From JBEKYH01 sp049511115 (GTDB lineage Bacteria > Planctomycetota > Phycisphaerae > Tepidisphaerales > Tepidisphaeraceae): a stretch of 21,098 nucleotides of DNA. The position numbers were made by a program, and so were the translations under genes. Under the pieces are notes generated by a model. That model made no database searches. It saw nothing but the letters and a program-made list of their open reading frames with translations, and was not told the origin of the DNA. The stretch lies in assembly GCA_049511115.1 (NCBI GenBank), contig JBEKYH010000022.1, forward strand, positions 1 to 21,098, written 5' to 3'. Shown here piece after piece: positions 13,444 through 21,098 of the stretch (the stretch's first letter is position 1; every line of letters starts with the position of its first letter).

Positions 13444-14409
13444 ATGGAACTAGACAAACTCTACAACGGCGATTGCATTACCGGAATGGCCCAAATCCCG
13501 CAAGGCAGCATCGATCTGGCCTTTGCCGATCCCCCCTTCAATATCGGCTACAAATACGACGTGTATGAAGACCGCCTCGCAGCCGATCAATACCTGAATT
13601 GGACCAAAGAATGGGGCAAGGCACTCGTCCGCACCCTCAAACCCGACGGCACCTTCTGGCTTGCCATCGGCGATGACTTCGCCGCGGAGCTAAAGCTCCT
13701 GTTTCAGCGCGAACTGGGGCTGTCCTGCCGGAGTTGGGTGATCTGGTATTACACGTTCGGCGTCAACTGCAAATTCAAATTCAGCCGCAGCCACACGCAT
13801 TTGTTTCACTTTGTGAAGGATCCGAAGAAGTTTACGTTCAACCGGGATGACATTCGCGTGCCGTCGGCGCGGCAGTTGGTTTATGGGGATAAGCGGGCGG
13901 AACAAAAGGGCCGAATTCCGGACGATACGTGGATTTTGCGGCCGCAGGATGCGCCGGAAAGTTTCACGGCGGATGAGGACGTCTGGTATTACTCGCGGGT
14001 CTGCGGCACGTTCAGTGAGCGCGCCGGCTGGCATGGGTGCCAGATGCCCGAGCAGGTGCTGGGGAGGATCATCAAGGTTAGTTCCGGCCCAGGCGATACG
14101 GTCCTCGATCCCTTCGGCGGCAGCGGGACCACGCTGGTTGTGGCGAAAAAGCTAGGCCGACGATTCATCGGATTTGAGTTATCCAAGGACTACGCCAAAA
14201 AAGCCGAAGCGCGGCTCAAGAACACGGTGCCAGGTCATCGGCTGGATGGACCTGAAGATCCACTTGCCTCAGCTCCCTCAACCGCCAACGGCCGACGGCT
14301 GGAGAAGGTTGTCTTGGGAGCCCCCCAGAAATCGAAACCTCGCAAGAAATCTGGCAAGCAGGCCGAACCGGCTTTGCAGTTTCCCACCCTTGAACTCTTA
14401 AACTCTTGA
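13444..14409 (+). CDS. Beta-class DNA (N4-cytosine or N6-adenine) methyltransferase, orphan
   Basis: A site-specific DNA amino-methyltransferase of 321 residues. The catalytic motif IV, LAFADPPFNIGYKYD (DPPF at 29-32), comes before the AdoMet-binding motif I, VLDPFGGSGTT (220-230); this order defines the beta class, which includes CcrM- and HinfI-type enzymes. The section between them (about 90-200, with SRSHTHLFHFVKD and DDTWILRPQD) should hold target recognition. A Lys-rich tail (QKSKPRKKSGKQ) may aid DNA binding. The start ATG 13444 places the motif I/IV region normally; upstream in-frame sequence is promoter. No restriction endonuclease gene is adjacent: it lies between rfbA (convergent, 10 bases apart) and rfbB (divergent). 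The target sequence cannot be predicted from the sequence alone. Confidence 0.93.
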   Translation: MELDKLYNGDCITGMAQIPQGSIDLAFADPPFNIGYKYDVYEDRLAADQYLNWTKEWGKALVRTLKPDGTFWLAIGDDFAAELKLLFQRELGLSCRSWVIWYYTFGVNCKFKFSRSHTHLFHFVKDPKKFTFNRDDIRVPSARQLVYGDKRAEQKGRIPDDTWILRPQDAPESFTADEDVWYYSRVCGTFSERAGWHGCQMPEQVLGRIIKVSSGPGDTVLDPFGGSGTTLVVAKKLGRRFIGFELSKDYAKKAEARLKNTVPGHRLDGPEDPLASAPSTANGRRLEKVVLGAPQKSKPRKKSGKQAEPALQFPTLELLNS

Positions 14410-14419
14410 ACCCTCGTAC

Positions 14420-15160
14420 CTACCCCGCCCGCTCCTTATTCGTCCCATTCTTCGCCACGGTGTTGCACGCCTGCAAATAAAAATCGATATTCTCCCCCGC
14501 ATCCGCCCAGAAGCCGTGGACTTTGTCCGCGGTCATTTCGCCGCGGTCAATGTAGGCGTTGTTCACGTCGGTGATTTCCAATTCGTTCCGCGCCGAAGGT
14601 TTCAACGTGCGAACAATCTCAAACACTTTGTTGTCATAAAAATAAATGCCGATCACGGCCCAATCACTCTTAGGTTCCTTGGGCTTTTCCACAATGCGGA
14701 CAACCCGGTCGCCTTCGATCTCCGCTACCCCATAGGCTTTGGGATTAGCAACCTGACTCAGGAGAATCTTCGCCCCCTGCCCCTGGTGGCGGAATTTCTT
14801 GCAGGCGTCGCGAATCGTGTATTCCAGAATGTTGTCGCCGAGGATCAGGCAGATGCTGTCGCCGCCGGCGAAATGCTCGGCCAGTCCGAGCGCCTGGGCG
14901 ATGCCTCCGGCGCCGTCCTGGTAGGTGTAATTGAGATTCGTAAGGCCGAATTCTCGGCCATTTCCCAGCAGGCGGATAAAATCGCCGGCGTTGTTGCCGC
15001 CGGTGACGAGGAGGACTTCATCGATGCCGGCCTTTGCCATGCACTCGATGGGGTAAAAAATCATCGGCTTGTCATAGACGGGGAGAAGGTGCTTGTTGGT
15101 CACCTTGGTGAGGGGAAAAAGCCTGGAGCCGGTGCCGCCGGCCAGAATTACGCCTTTCAT
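14420..15160 (-). CDS. rfbA: Glucose-1-phosphate thymidylyltransferase, short form
   Basis: RfbA/RmlA makes dTDP-glucose from dTTP and glucose-1-phosphate, the first step of dTDP-rhamnose synthesis. The 246-residue protein has the nucleotidyltransferase signature GGTGSRLFPLT (8-18), KHLLPVYDKPM (23-33) and the metal-binding LILGDNI (Asp109), followed by VVRIVEKPKEPKSDWAVIGIYFYD and the C-terminal WADAGENIDFY. It is about 45 residues shorter than Escherichia coli RmlA, as in the short-form group that lacks the C-terminal allosteric extension. GGAG lies seven bases before the ATG. It follows ispH by 20 bases on the same strand and is separated from rfbB and rfbD by the oppositely oriented methyltransferase gene. 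No rfbC (3,5-epimerase) is in the window. Confidence 0.94.
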   Translation of the reverse strand: MKGVILAGGTGSRLFPLTKVTNKHLLPVYDKPMIFYPIECMAKAGIDEVLLVTGGNNAGDFIRLLGNGREFGLTNLNYTYQDGAGGIAQALGLAEHFAGGDSICLILGDNILEYTIRDACKKFRHQGQGAKILLSQVANPKAYGVAEIEGDRVVRIVEKPKEPKSDWAVIGIYFYDNKVFEIVRTLKPSARNELEITDVNNAYIDRGEMTADKVHGFWADAGENIDFYLQACNTVAKNGTNKERAG

Positions 15161-15180
15161 TCGGTTGCTCCAATTGATGT

Positions 15181-16119
15181 TCAGGTCAAGACAGCCAGGC
15201 TTTTGGCGGATTTGGGTAGATCGAAGCTCATGTTTTCCTCAACCAGCGTGCGCGATTCCACGAGCCCGTGGAATTCCATGACCAGCCGTTCAATCAGCCC
15301 ATCCACCAGATGCTCTGGCGCGCTGGCCCCGGCTGTCACGAGAACCGTCTCAATGCCGTCAAACCAGCCCGGGTCCAACTCTGATTCATCGTCAATCAGA
15401 TAAGCCGGCTTTCCCGTCGCGGCGGCGGTTTCCACCAGCCGCAGGCTGTTCGAGCTGTTTTTGCTTCCGATAACCAGCACCAGATCGGCTTCGGGGGTCA
15501 AAACCGTCACGGCCTTCTGCCGATTCGTTGTCGCGTAGCAGATGTCGTCCTTAGCCGGATGGCGAATGCGCGGGAAGCGGCGCTTGAGCGCGTCCACGAC
15601 GATTTGCGCATCAAAAAGGCTCAGGGTCGTTTGCGTGACGAAAGCCACTTTGGATTCATCCTGCAATTTCAGCTTCTCAACCTCTTCGGCCGACTCGACC
15701 ACGATGATGCGGTCGGGGGCCTCCCCGACGGTGCCGACGGCCTCGTCGTGATTGCGGTGGCCGACGAAAAGGATGGTGTATCCGTCGCGGGCATAACGCA
15801 GGACTTCCATATGCACTTTGGTGACCAGGGGGCAGGTGGCATCCACTTCAATCAGTTGCCGCGCCTTGGCGGCGGCGCGTACCTCCGGCGATATGCCATG
15901 AGCGCTGTACACAACTACTGATCCATCCGGCACTTCCCGCACATCATCGACGAATACGACGCCCCGGTGGCGGAAGCCGTCCACGACATGTCGGTTATGC
16001 ACGATCTCGTGATACACATAGACCGGCGGCCCCTTGAGGGCCAGGACCTGATCGACGCACTCCAGCGCCATGTTGACGCCAGCACAAAAACCGCGCGGAT
16101 TTGCAAGGATTATCTTCAT
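15181..16119 (-). CDS. ispH: 4-hydroxy-3-methylbut-2-enyl diphosphate reductase
   Basis: IspH (LytB) carries out the last step of the MEP isoprenoid pathway, reducing HMBPP to IPP and DMAPP with an iron-sulfur cluster. The three cluster cysteines are present: Cys12 in NPRGFCAGV, Cys96 in VDATCPLVTKVH and Cys194 in DDICYATTNRQ. The active-site Glu126 sits in HRNHDEAVGT, and the substrate loops YSAHGISPEV and GSKNSSNSLRLVE are intact. Length of 312 residues is normal. The gene lies 61 bases downstream of the giant glycine-rich gene and 20 bases upstream of rfbA on the same strand, so it may share a transcript with rfbA. The link to rhamnose synthesis is probably only positional, or via undecaprenyl carrier supply. 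Confidence 0.97.
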   Translation of the reverse strand: MKIILANPRGFCAGVNMALECVDQVLALKGPPVYVYHEIVHNRHVVDGFRHRGVVFVDDVREVPDGSVVVYSAHGISPEVRAAAKARQLIEVDATCPLVTKVHMEVLRYARDGYTILFVGHRNHDEAVGTVGEAPDRIIVVESAEEVEKLKLQDESKVAFVTQTTLSLFDAQIVVDALKRRFPRIRHPAKDDICYATTNRQKAVTVLTPEADLVLVIGSKNSSNSLRLVETAAATGKPAYLIDDESELDPGWFDGIETVLVTAGASAPEHLVDGLIERLVMEFHGLVESRTLVEENMSFDLPKSAKSLAVLT

Positions 16120-16180
16120 AGTTGACCCGGCAAGGATCGTACCGGGGAAGGGGGATGTCGTCCACAGGCTAAAGCAACGG

Positions 16181-16483
16181 TCACGAACTGACGGCGAAGG
16201 GGCTTGATTTGGCGGCCGTGAGGCTGCCGTCGGCGGCTTTGAGTTTGTAGGTCCCGGCGAGGTTCAAAGTGATGTCATCGAAGGTCGCTGCTCCTCCATC
16301 GGCGGCGATGGTGAGCGTGCCTCCGAGGATGGCGCTGGCTGGGCCTTTCTTAATCGAGAGGACTACATCGGAGGCGTCGGTCGAGACGAGATTGCCGAAT
16401 TGATCTTCGACATCGACGACGATCGGAGGAGAGATTGCGGTGTTGGTCGTTACGCTGCTCGGCTGCACGCTAAACGCCAGCTT
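16181..16483 (-). repeat. Ig-like module 3, copy shared with the paralogue at 19641-19943
   Basis: This segment encodes the last 100 residues of the 1125-residue protein. It matches 19641-19943 closely in both DNA and protein, with many of the base differences silent. Shared hallmark: IVVDVEDQFGNLVSTD. It is the longest near-identical DNA repeat I found in the window. Confidence 0.75.
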
Positions 16484-19400
16484 ACTCGCGGCGGCGGCGC
16501 TGACCGTGAACTTGGAAGATTTGGCGGCAGTAAGCGTCCCGTGCGTGGCTGTCAATTTGTACTTGCCGGCCGTGTCCAAAAGTACATCGCTGAAGGTGGC
16601 CACGCCGGTTTGGGCAGCCGCTGTCAATGTTCCATTGAGGACGCTGCCGGCGGGGCCGCTCTTGATGGCGAGGGTTACTTTGGCGCTGCTGGTGGTGACG
16701 AGATTGCCGAATGGATCCTCCACATCCACGGTGATGGCCGGCGCGATCGCCGAACCGGCGGCGACGTTGGCTGGTTGCTGGGCGAAGACAAGTTGGCTGG
16801 CGGCCGCGGAGCTGATGGTAATGGCGCCGGAAATCACTGTGGTCAGACCCGTCGCTGTGGCCTTGAGCGTGTAGGCGCCTGCGACGTCGAACATGATGTT
16901 GCTGAAAGTCGCCACGCCCTTGGCGGCGGTCACGGTGGCCGTTCCGATGATCGCGCCGCCGCTTGGGCCGCTCTTGATCTTGAGGGTGATGGCCGGCGTC
17001 TCGCCGGACATGACGCTGCCGCTGGAGTTGACCACGTCCACAACGATGGCCGGCATAAGCGCCGAGCCAGCCGTCGCCGTTGTCGGCGTGGTCTTGAACT
17101 GCAGGGACGGGGCCGCAGTGCTCAAATTGGGGTAGCTGTTCCCACCACTGCTGCCTCCGGCCAGACCGACGCCGCCATCGGCACCCTTATCGCCGGTTTT
17201 GCCCTTCTCGCCCTCTTCACCGGCGGTGCCGGCGTGACCGTTCGCGCCGGCGCCATTGCCCGCGTAACCCGAGTGCCCGCCGGCGCCGCCAGCGCCTGCC
17301 GAGCTGGCCGCGCCGCCAGCGCCTGTCGCGCCTCCCGGCCCGGCGTGCACCGTGCCGGTGTAGGTCGTAGCCGAGCCGAGGACGAACTGACCCGACGTTA
17401 CATAAATACTTCCGCCCAGGGCCGTGCCGCCGGTGCCCGCCGCGCCGCCCTTGCCCCCATCGCCGCCATCACCGCCCGCGCCTCCAGCGCCGCCGTTGCC
17501 GCCGTCGCCGCCCTCACCCGAGGCTGCCGCGCCGAGCCCGCCGGTCCCGCCCGCGCCGCCAGCGCCGCCTGCTCCGCCGGCGCGCCCGGTCCCGCCCGTG
17601 CCCCCGGCCCCGCCGATTCCGCCGGTAGCTGCATTTGCGGAAAATGCATCGTTCGTGGAATTAACCATACCGCCCAGAACAGCGAGGCCACCTCCGTAGG
17701 CATTGCCGCCGAGCCCGGCCTCGCCTCCTTCGCCGCCATCCCCGCCTTGTCCGCCAGCGCCGCCCGCGCCGCCGATCGCCCCATCCTGGCCGTTAGCGCC
17801 TCGCAGCCCGACGCCGCCAGAGCCGCCATTGCCTCCCGCCCCACCAGCGCCGCCCGCGCCCGCGGTCCCGCCGGGTCCGCCGCCGCCGCCCGCACCGCCG
17901 CCGCCGCCGTCAATGCTATTGGCCGAAATCGTATTGCCGTTGAGAGTGACGTTTCCGGCGGCAACATAAATTGCCCCGCCGGTGGCGTTGCCTCCCGCGC
18001 CGCCGGCCCCGCCATCGGCGGCATCGCCGCCATCATCGCCGGCGCCGCCCGCTCCGCCGGTCCCGGGTATTCCTCCGATGCCGCCATCGGCATTGGAATA
18101 CCCCCCAATGTGCCCGCCGCCGAACGCCTCGCCCGCGTCACCGCCGCGTCCCCCTGCTCCGCCCGCCCCACCCGCGCCGCCAGTGCCCCCTTTGCCGCCA
18201 TACGCGCCAACGCCTCCAGCTCCGCCGCCACCGCCCTTGAGGGTGTTTGATTTAATGGCATTGGCTTGCAGCGTGACCGTCCCCTGCGCGATATAGATTC
18301 CACCGCCGGCCCCATCGCCGCCGCCGCCGCCATCGCCACCGTCTGCGTCATCGGCATCGGCGCCCTTACCACCCTTGCCGCCATCACCGCCCGCGCCTCC
18401 AGCGCCGCCCTTGCCGCCGGTTCCCGCCTGGCGACCCGACAATCCGCTGCCGCCGTCGCCCGCGGCTCCCCCCGCGCCGCCATTGCCACCGTGGCCCCCG
18501 TTTTGGCCGCTGAAAGATTGGCTCCGCCCGGGGGTTCCGCTGCTGCCGGCGAACTTTCCACCCTCCCCGCCTCTGCCGCCGTTCCCGCCGCTCGCCGTGT
18601 TGTTGTTGATTTTCGACTTACTGATTGTCAATTCCCCGGCCGCGACGTAAATGCCACCGCCGTTCCCATCGGCGCCGTCGCCGCCGTCGCCGCCCTTACC
18701 GATGGACGCGCCGAAGGCGTCTTCGCCATCGTCCCCGTTGTCGCCCTTGTCTCCAGGCTCGCCGTCGCCGCCTTTTTCTCCGCTGGCGCCGACGGCTCCG
18801 GGCGCGCCCGCGGCGCCGCTAACGCCCACACCCGCGGTTTCTTCCGCCGGTGAGTCAGGCCTGATGCCAGCGCCGCCAGCGCCGCCGCCGCCGCCGGTAA
18901 CCGAATTGCGGGTGATCGTGCTGCCGATGAGCGTGAGGCTTCCCGCAGCGAGATAAATGCCGCCGCCATCAGCTTCGTGGCCGTCCTGGCCGTTGCCGCC
19001 GTTGAGCTGATTAGCCGTGCCCGCCGCGCCGGCGGCGCCCGCCGAACCGTTCGCCTGACAACCGGTGACGGCCACGTTGCTGAGCGTGACCTGTCCTCCA
19101 TCAATGAGAATCCCGCCGCCCAGCGCCGCGTCGCCGCCTTGCGCTCCGCCGCTCGTGGCGCGGCCGCCCGAAATGGCCAGATTTTCCAACACGACTTTCG
19201 TGCTGGATCCCTCGATCTGAAAAATGCGGTCTGCCCAGGTAGACACGTCGGCGGGTTGAATGATGGTGGCGCTTCCGACTGCGCCGGCGATGATGAGCGT
19301 CTTGGTGGCTATGGCGGAGTCACCGTTTTCGATGACGATGTTGCCGGCACTGGTGTCCGTCAGAGAAAAAATCCCCGCGCCCAGATTGATCGTATTGCTC

Positions 19401-19558
19401 GCGTGGGAGTTGCTGTCGGCCGCGGCGATCGCAGCACGCAGACCCGCATCACCGGCCCCGGCTGAAAGATTGACCGTCGATAACAGCAGCCGCTGTTGCA
19501 GAGGTTCAAGAAAGACCTGACCGCGTTGCGGTTTCCGCTTCATTTGCACTTCACCCAT
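16181..19558 (-). CDS. Giant Gly-rich mosaic surface protein: beta-helix rungs, PGRS/collagen-like inserts, three Ig-like modules
   Basis: A 1125-residue predicted exported protein. The N-terminus has a basic start and LEPLQQRLLLS (17-27), a motif typical of planctomycetal surface proteins. Residues 30-135 resemble the N-cap of Pmp/CSLREA-type beta-helix proteins (LRAAIAAADSNSHASNTINL, then RIFQIEGSSTKVVLENLAI). Seven rung motifs of the form GGGIYVAAGxxTLxxxxxxxN begin near 147, 198, 299, 418, 527, 621 and 715; between them lie Gly-rich inserts of about 30-95 residues, some PGRS-like (GGAGGAGG) and some collagen-like (GEKGGDGEPGDKGDNG). A collagen-like linker at about 777-798 precedes three Ig-like modules of about 100 residues (819-920, 922-1024, 1026-1125). 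Met1 or Met6 may be the start; GGTGA lies upstream of Met6. No membrane anchor is seen. Function unknown; adhesion or matrix formation is inference. Confidence 0.85.
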   Translation of the reverse strand: MGEVQMKRKPQRGQVFLEPLQQRLLLSTVNLSAGAGDAGLRAAIAAADSNSHASNTINLGAGIFSLTDTSAGNIVIENGDSAIATKTLIIAGAVGSATIIQPADVSTWADRIFQIEGSSTKVVLENLAISGGRATSGGAQGGDAALGGGILIDGGQVTLSNVAVTGCQANGSAGAAGAAGTANQLNGGNGQDGHEADGGGIYLAAGSLTLIGSTITRNSVTGGGGGAGGAGIRPDSPAEETAGVGVSGAAGAPGAVGASGEKGGDGEPGDKGDNGDDGEDAFGASIGKGGDGGDGADGNGGGIYVAAGELTISKSKINNNTASGGNGGRGGEGGKFAGSSGTPGRSQSFSGQNGGHGGNGGAGGAAGDGGSGLSGRQAGTGGKGGAGGAGGDGGKGGKGADADDADGGDGGGGGDGAGGGIYIAQGTVTLQANAIKSNTLKGGGGGAGGVGAYGGKGGTGGAGGAGGAGGRGGDAGEAFGGGHIGGYSNADGGIGGIPGTGGAGGAGDDGGDAADGGAGGAGGNATGGAIYVAAGNVTLNGNTISANSIDGGGGGAGGGGGPGGTAGAGGAGGAGGNGGSGGVGLRGANGQDGAIGGAGGAGGQGGDGGEGGEAGLGGNAYGGGLAVLGGMVNSTNDAFSANAATGGIGGAGGTGGTGRAGGAGGAGGAGGTGGLGAAASGEGGDGGNGGAGGAGGDGGDGGKGGAAGTGGTALGGSIYVTSGQFVLGSATTYTGTVHAGPGGATGAGGAASSAGAGGAGGHSGYAGNGAGANGHAGTAGEEGEKGKTGDKGADGGVGLAGGSSGGNSYPNLSTAAPSLQFKTTPTTATAGSALMPAIVVDVVNSSGSVMSGETPAITLKIKSGPSGGAIIGTATVTAAKGVATFSNIMFDVAGAYTLKATATGLTTVISGAITISSAAASQLVFAQQPANVAAGSAIAPAITVDVEDPFGNLVTTSSAKVTLAIKSGPAGSVLNGTLTAAAQTGVATFSDVLLDTAGKYKLTATHGTLTAAKSSKFTVSAAAASKLAFSVQPSSVTTNTAISPPIVVDVEDQFGNLVSTDASDVVLSIKKGPASAILGGTLTIAADGGAATFDDITLNLAGTYKLKAADGSLTAAKSSPFAVSS

Positions 19559-19640
19559 CCGCCCCTTTGCGGTTTTTAGCTCGATTTTGGAGAGATGTCA
19601 AATACGTGCGAAGGCGCGCACGGTTCGCTGAGTGCGGTTT

Positions 19641-19943
19641 TCAGGAGACGATGGTGAAGGGGCTTGATTTGGCGGCGGTAAGGCTGCCGTCGTCGGCTTT
19701 GAGTCGATAGCTGCCGGCGAGATTCAACGTGATATCGTCGAATGTCGCGGCTCCTCCAGCGGCGGCAATCGTTAGCGTGCCGCCGAGGATCGCGCTGGCC
19801 GGGCCTTTCTTGATGGAGAGCACGACGTCGGAGTCGTCCGTGGAGACGAGATTACCGAATTGATCCTCGACATCGACGACGATGGGTGGAGCGATTGCCC
19901 TGTTTATGGCTGCGATACTGGGCTGGACGGCAAAGGCCAGTTT
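19641..19943 (-). repeat. Ig-like module 3, second copy
   Basis: This is the partner of the repeat at 16181-16483, lying at the 3' end of the truncated paralogue. Differences cluster in the first 20 residues and the last few residues of the module, while the central 60 or so residues are almost unchanged. Confidence 0.75.
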
Positions 19944-21098
19944 GTTAGCGGCGGCGGGGGATACAGTAAATCGAGTGGATCTGGCGGCGGTCAAAGTCGA
20001 TTGACTGGCTTTCAATCTATATGACCCAGCGGTATCCAACAACACATTGCTGAACGTCGCGACGCCGCCTTGGGCGTGGGCGGTGAATTTGCCGCTGAGC
20101 GCGCCGCCTGAGGGACCGGTTTTGATCGCCAGGGTTACTTTTGCTGTATCCGTTCCGATCGTATTTCCAAAAGCATCCTGCACGGCGACGGTGATGGCGG
20201 GGGAGTTCGCTTGTCCGGCAATGACGTTCGACGGCTCCTGGACAAAAACCAATTTGCTCGCCGCCGCTGGAGCGACCGTGAACTTCACGGATTTTCCCGA
20301 GGTAAGCTGCGTGCCGGAGACGAGAAGCTTGTAAGTCCCAGCGGTTGTAAATGTGATGCCCTTGAATTTCGCCACGCCATTGACGGCGGTGACGGTGGTC
20401 GTGCCGCCGATGGTCGCGCCGGTCGGGCCGCTCTTGATGGAAAGGGTGACTGCGGAATCGTCGCCGGTAAGGATTGCGCCGCTAGAACTTTCAACGGACA
20501 CATTGAACTTCGCCATGGCGAGTCCGGCCGTGGTACTGACCGGTTGCTTAGTGAATTTGAGCGAACCGGAGATAAACATCCCCGTGCCGGAGGTGATGCC
20601 CGCCAAACCGATCCCGCCGAGTTGACCTTCGCCGCCCGTGTCGCCGTCGGTCCCGGCGGGGCCTTTGTTCCCGTCCGTCCCTCGAGTTCCGCTTACCAAA
20701 GTTGGCGTGCCGCCGAGACCAGCGAACGGCGCCTCGCTGGCGACGCCGCCATCGCCGCCGGCGCCGCTGGTGCCTGCGCCTCCGCCGTCGCCGGCGGCGA
20801 GTTTGCCGGTATCGGCGGCGGGCGAAGTCAGGGTGAGTTGGCCGGTCGATACGAAAATGCTGCCGCCCAGGGCCGACCCGCCCCCGCCGCCCGTGCCGCC
20901 ATCGCCGCCATCGCCGCCGTTACCGCCATCGCCACCGGTGCCGCCATTTCCGCCATTTCCGCCTGTGAAACCAACTCCGCCATAGCCCCCGGTGCCGTCG
21001 CCGCGCGGGCTGCCAAATCCCGCGCTGCCGCCTTTTCCGCCCGCGCCACCGACGCCGCCGCGGCCGCCCCCGACACCTGCCGCTGAGTTACTCGCGAA
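19641..21098 (-). CDS. Paralogous Gly-rich mosaic surface protein, 5'-truncated by window end
   Basis: The frame is open from the stop at 19641 to the window edge, so 485 C-terminal residues are visible and the start lies beyond 21098. The visible N-terminal part is PGRS-like (GGNGGDGGDGGTGGGGG), with one clear rung (GGSIFVSTGQLTLTS) and a collagen-like linker (GTRGTDGNKGPAGTDGD). Three Ig-like modules then follow in the same order as in the neighbouring gene. The last module is 85 of 100 residues identical to the last module of that gene by hand alignment; the second module is visibly less alike. The gene ends 82 bases before the next gene's start, so the pair is a tandem duplication. TTG 20699 is not the true start, because coding continues upstream in the same frame. 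Confidence 0.85.
   Translation of the reverse strand, partial: FASNSAAGVGGGRGGVGGAGGKGGSAGFGSPRGDGTGGYGGVGFTGGNGGNGGTGGDGGNGGDGGDGGTGGGGGSALGGSIFVSTGQLTLTSPAADTGKLAAGDGGGAGTSGAGGDGGVASEAPFAGLGGTPTLVSGTRGTDGNKGPAGTDGDTGGEGQLGGIGLAGITSGTGMFISGSLKFTKQPVSTTAGLAMAKFNVSVESSSGAILTGDDSAVTLSIKSGPTGATIGGTTTVTAVNGVAKFKGITFTTAGTYKLLVSGTQLTSGKSVKFTVAPAAASKLVFVQEPSNVIAGQANSPAITVAVQDAFGNTIGTDTAKVTLAIKTGPSGGALSGKFTAHAQGGVATFSNVLLDTAGSYRLKASQSTLTAARSTRFTVSPAAANKLAFAVQPSIAAINRAIAPPIVVDVEDQFGNLVSTDDSDVVLSIKKGPASAILGGTLTIAAAGGAATFDDITLNLAGSYRLKADDGSLTAAKSSPFTIVS

Noticed and set aside
16400..18250. Very long + strand open frame (616 codons) opposite the Gly-rich gene, and many Pro-rich frames at 17424-18956
   Set aside because: They are antisense shadows of GGC/GCC-rich Gly codons. 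The products are low-complexity Pro/Ala/Arg strings with no family motifs, whereas the - strand frame has coherent domains from end to end.
20697..20699. TTG codon as the start of the truncated Gly-rich gene
   Set aside because: The same frame stays open with coherent Gly-rich and rung sequence up to the window edge, so this is an internal Leu codon.
16400..21098. Tandem GCC-rich repeats read as a possible CRISPR or minisatellite array
   Set aside because: There are no constant repeats with unique spacers; the periodicity is the three-base codon pattern of Gly-rich protein coding.

Overview
The window looks like a GC-rich chromosomal segment from a planctomycete (Planctomycetota, order not resolved). 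The main evidence is an N-terminal LEPLQQRLLLS motif on a giant glycine-rich protein, which matches the (F)LEPLEQRLLLS-type motif of planctomycetal exported and surface proteins. Supporting evidence is the mix of start codons with weak or absent Shine-Dalgarno sites, and intergenic palindromes of the CCCTCACCCC...CCCTCTCCCTGAGTAC type. No rRNA, tRNA, CRISPR array, transposase or phage gene was seen.

Layout from left to right. (1) The 3' end of an NMT1/THI5-like ABC-transporter substrate-binding protein lies at 1-702, followed by an acyltransferase-3 membrane protein at 1004-2188. Both flanking gaps carry copies of one palindromic repeat. (2) A signalling cluster on the + strand (2650-7162) holds a CHASE3-HAMP-HisKA-HATPase-REC-HPt hybrid kinase, a single-domain response regulator, and a soluble PAS-PAS kinase whose second PAS domain keeps the FixL haem-pocket His and Arg positions. 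A perfect TGTGA-N6-TCACA palindrome lies about 300 bp upstream of the cluster. (3) An unrecognised multi-pass membrane protein (7237-8043, - strand) is followed by a gene-poor gap with hairpins and a possible antitoxin remnant. Next come uvrB (8520-10619, - strand), whose putative -10 box sits between two CGCT-N2-AGCG palindromes, and a small solitary ribbon-helix-helix-like gene.

(4) A dTDP-L-rhamnose precursor locus is on the - strand: rfbB, a GNAT acetyltransferase and rfbD form a tight run at 13381-10955, and rfbA lies at 15160-14420. A + strand beta-class DNA methyltransferase (13444-14409) sits between rfbA and rfbB with no restriction enzyme visible. rfbC is not in the window. ispH (isoprenoid pathway) lies 20 bp upstream of rfbA in the same direction. 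(5) At the right end are two tandem paralogues (16181-19558, and 19641 to beyond the window end). They encode very glycine-rich proteins built from beta-helix rungs alternating with PGRS/collagen-like inserts, and each ends in three Ig-like modules of about 100 residues.

Functionally the window combines envelope and surface biology (O-acyltransferase, rhamnose nucleotide-sugar synthesis, giant surface proteins), a multi-step phosphorelay possibly tuned to oxygen or redox state, and housekeeping genes (uvrB, ispH). The most unusual content is the pair of mosaic glycine-rich proteins. The FixL-like phosphorelay, the uvrB promoter architecture and the lone methyltransferase inside the rhamnose locus are the next most interesting points.
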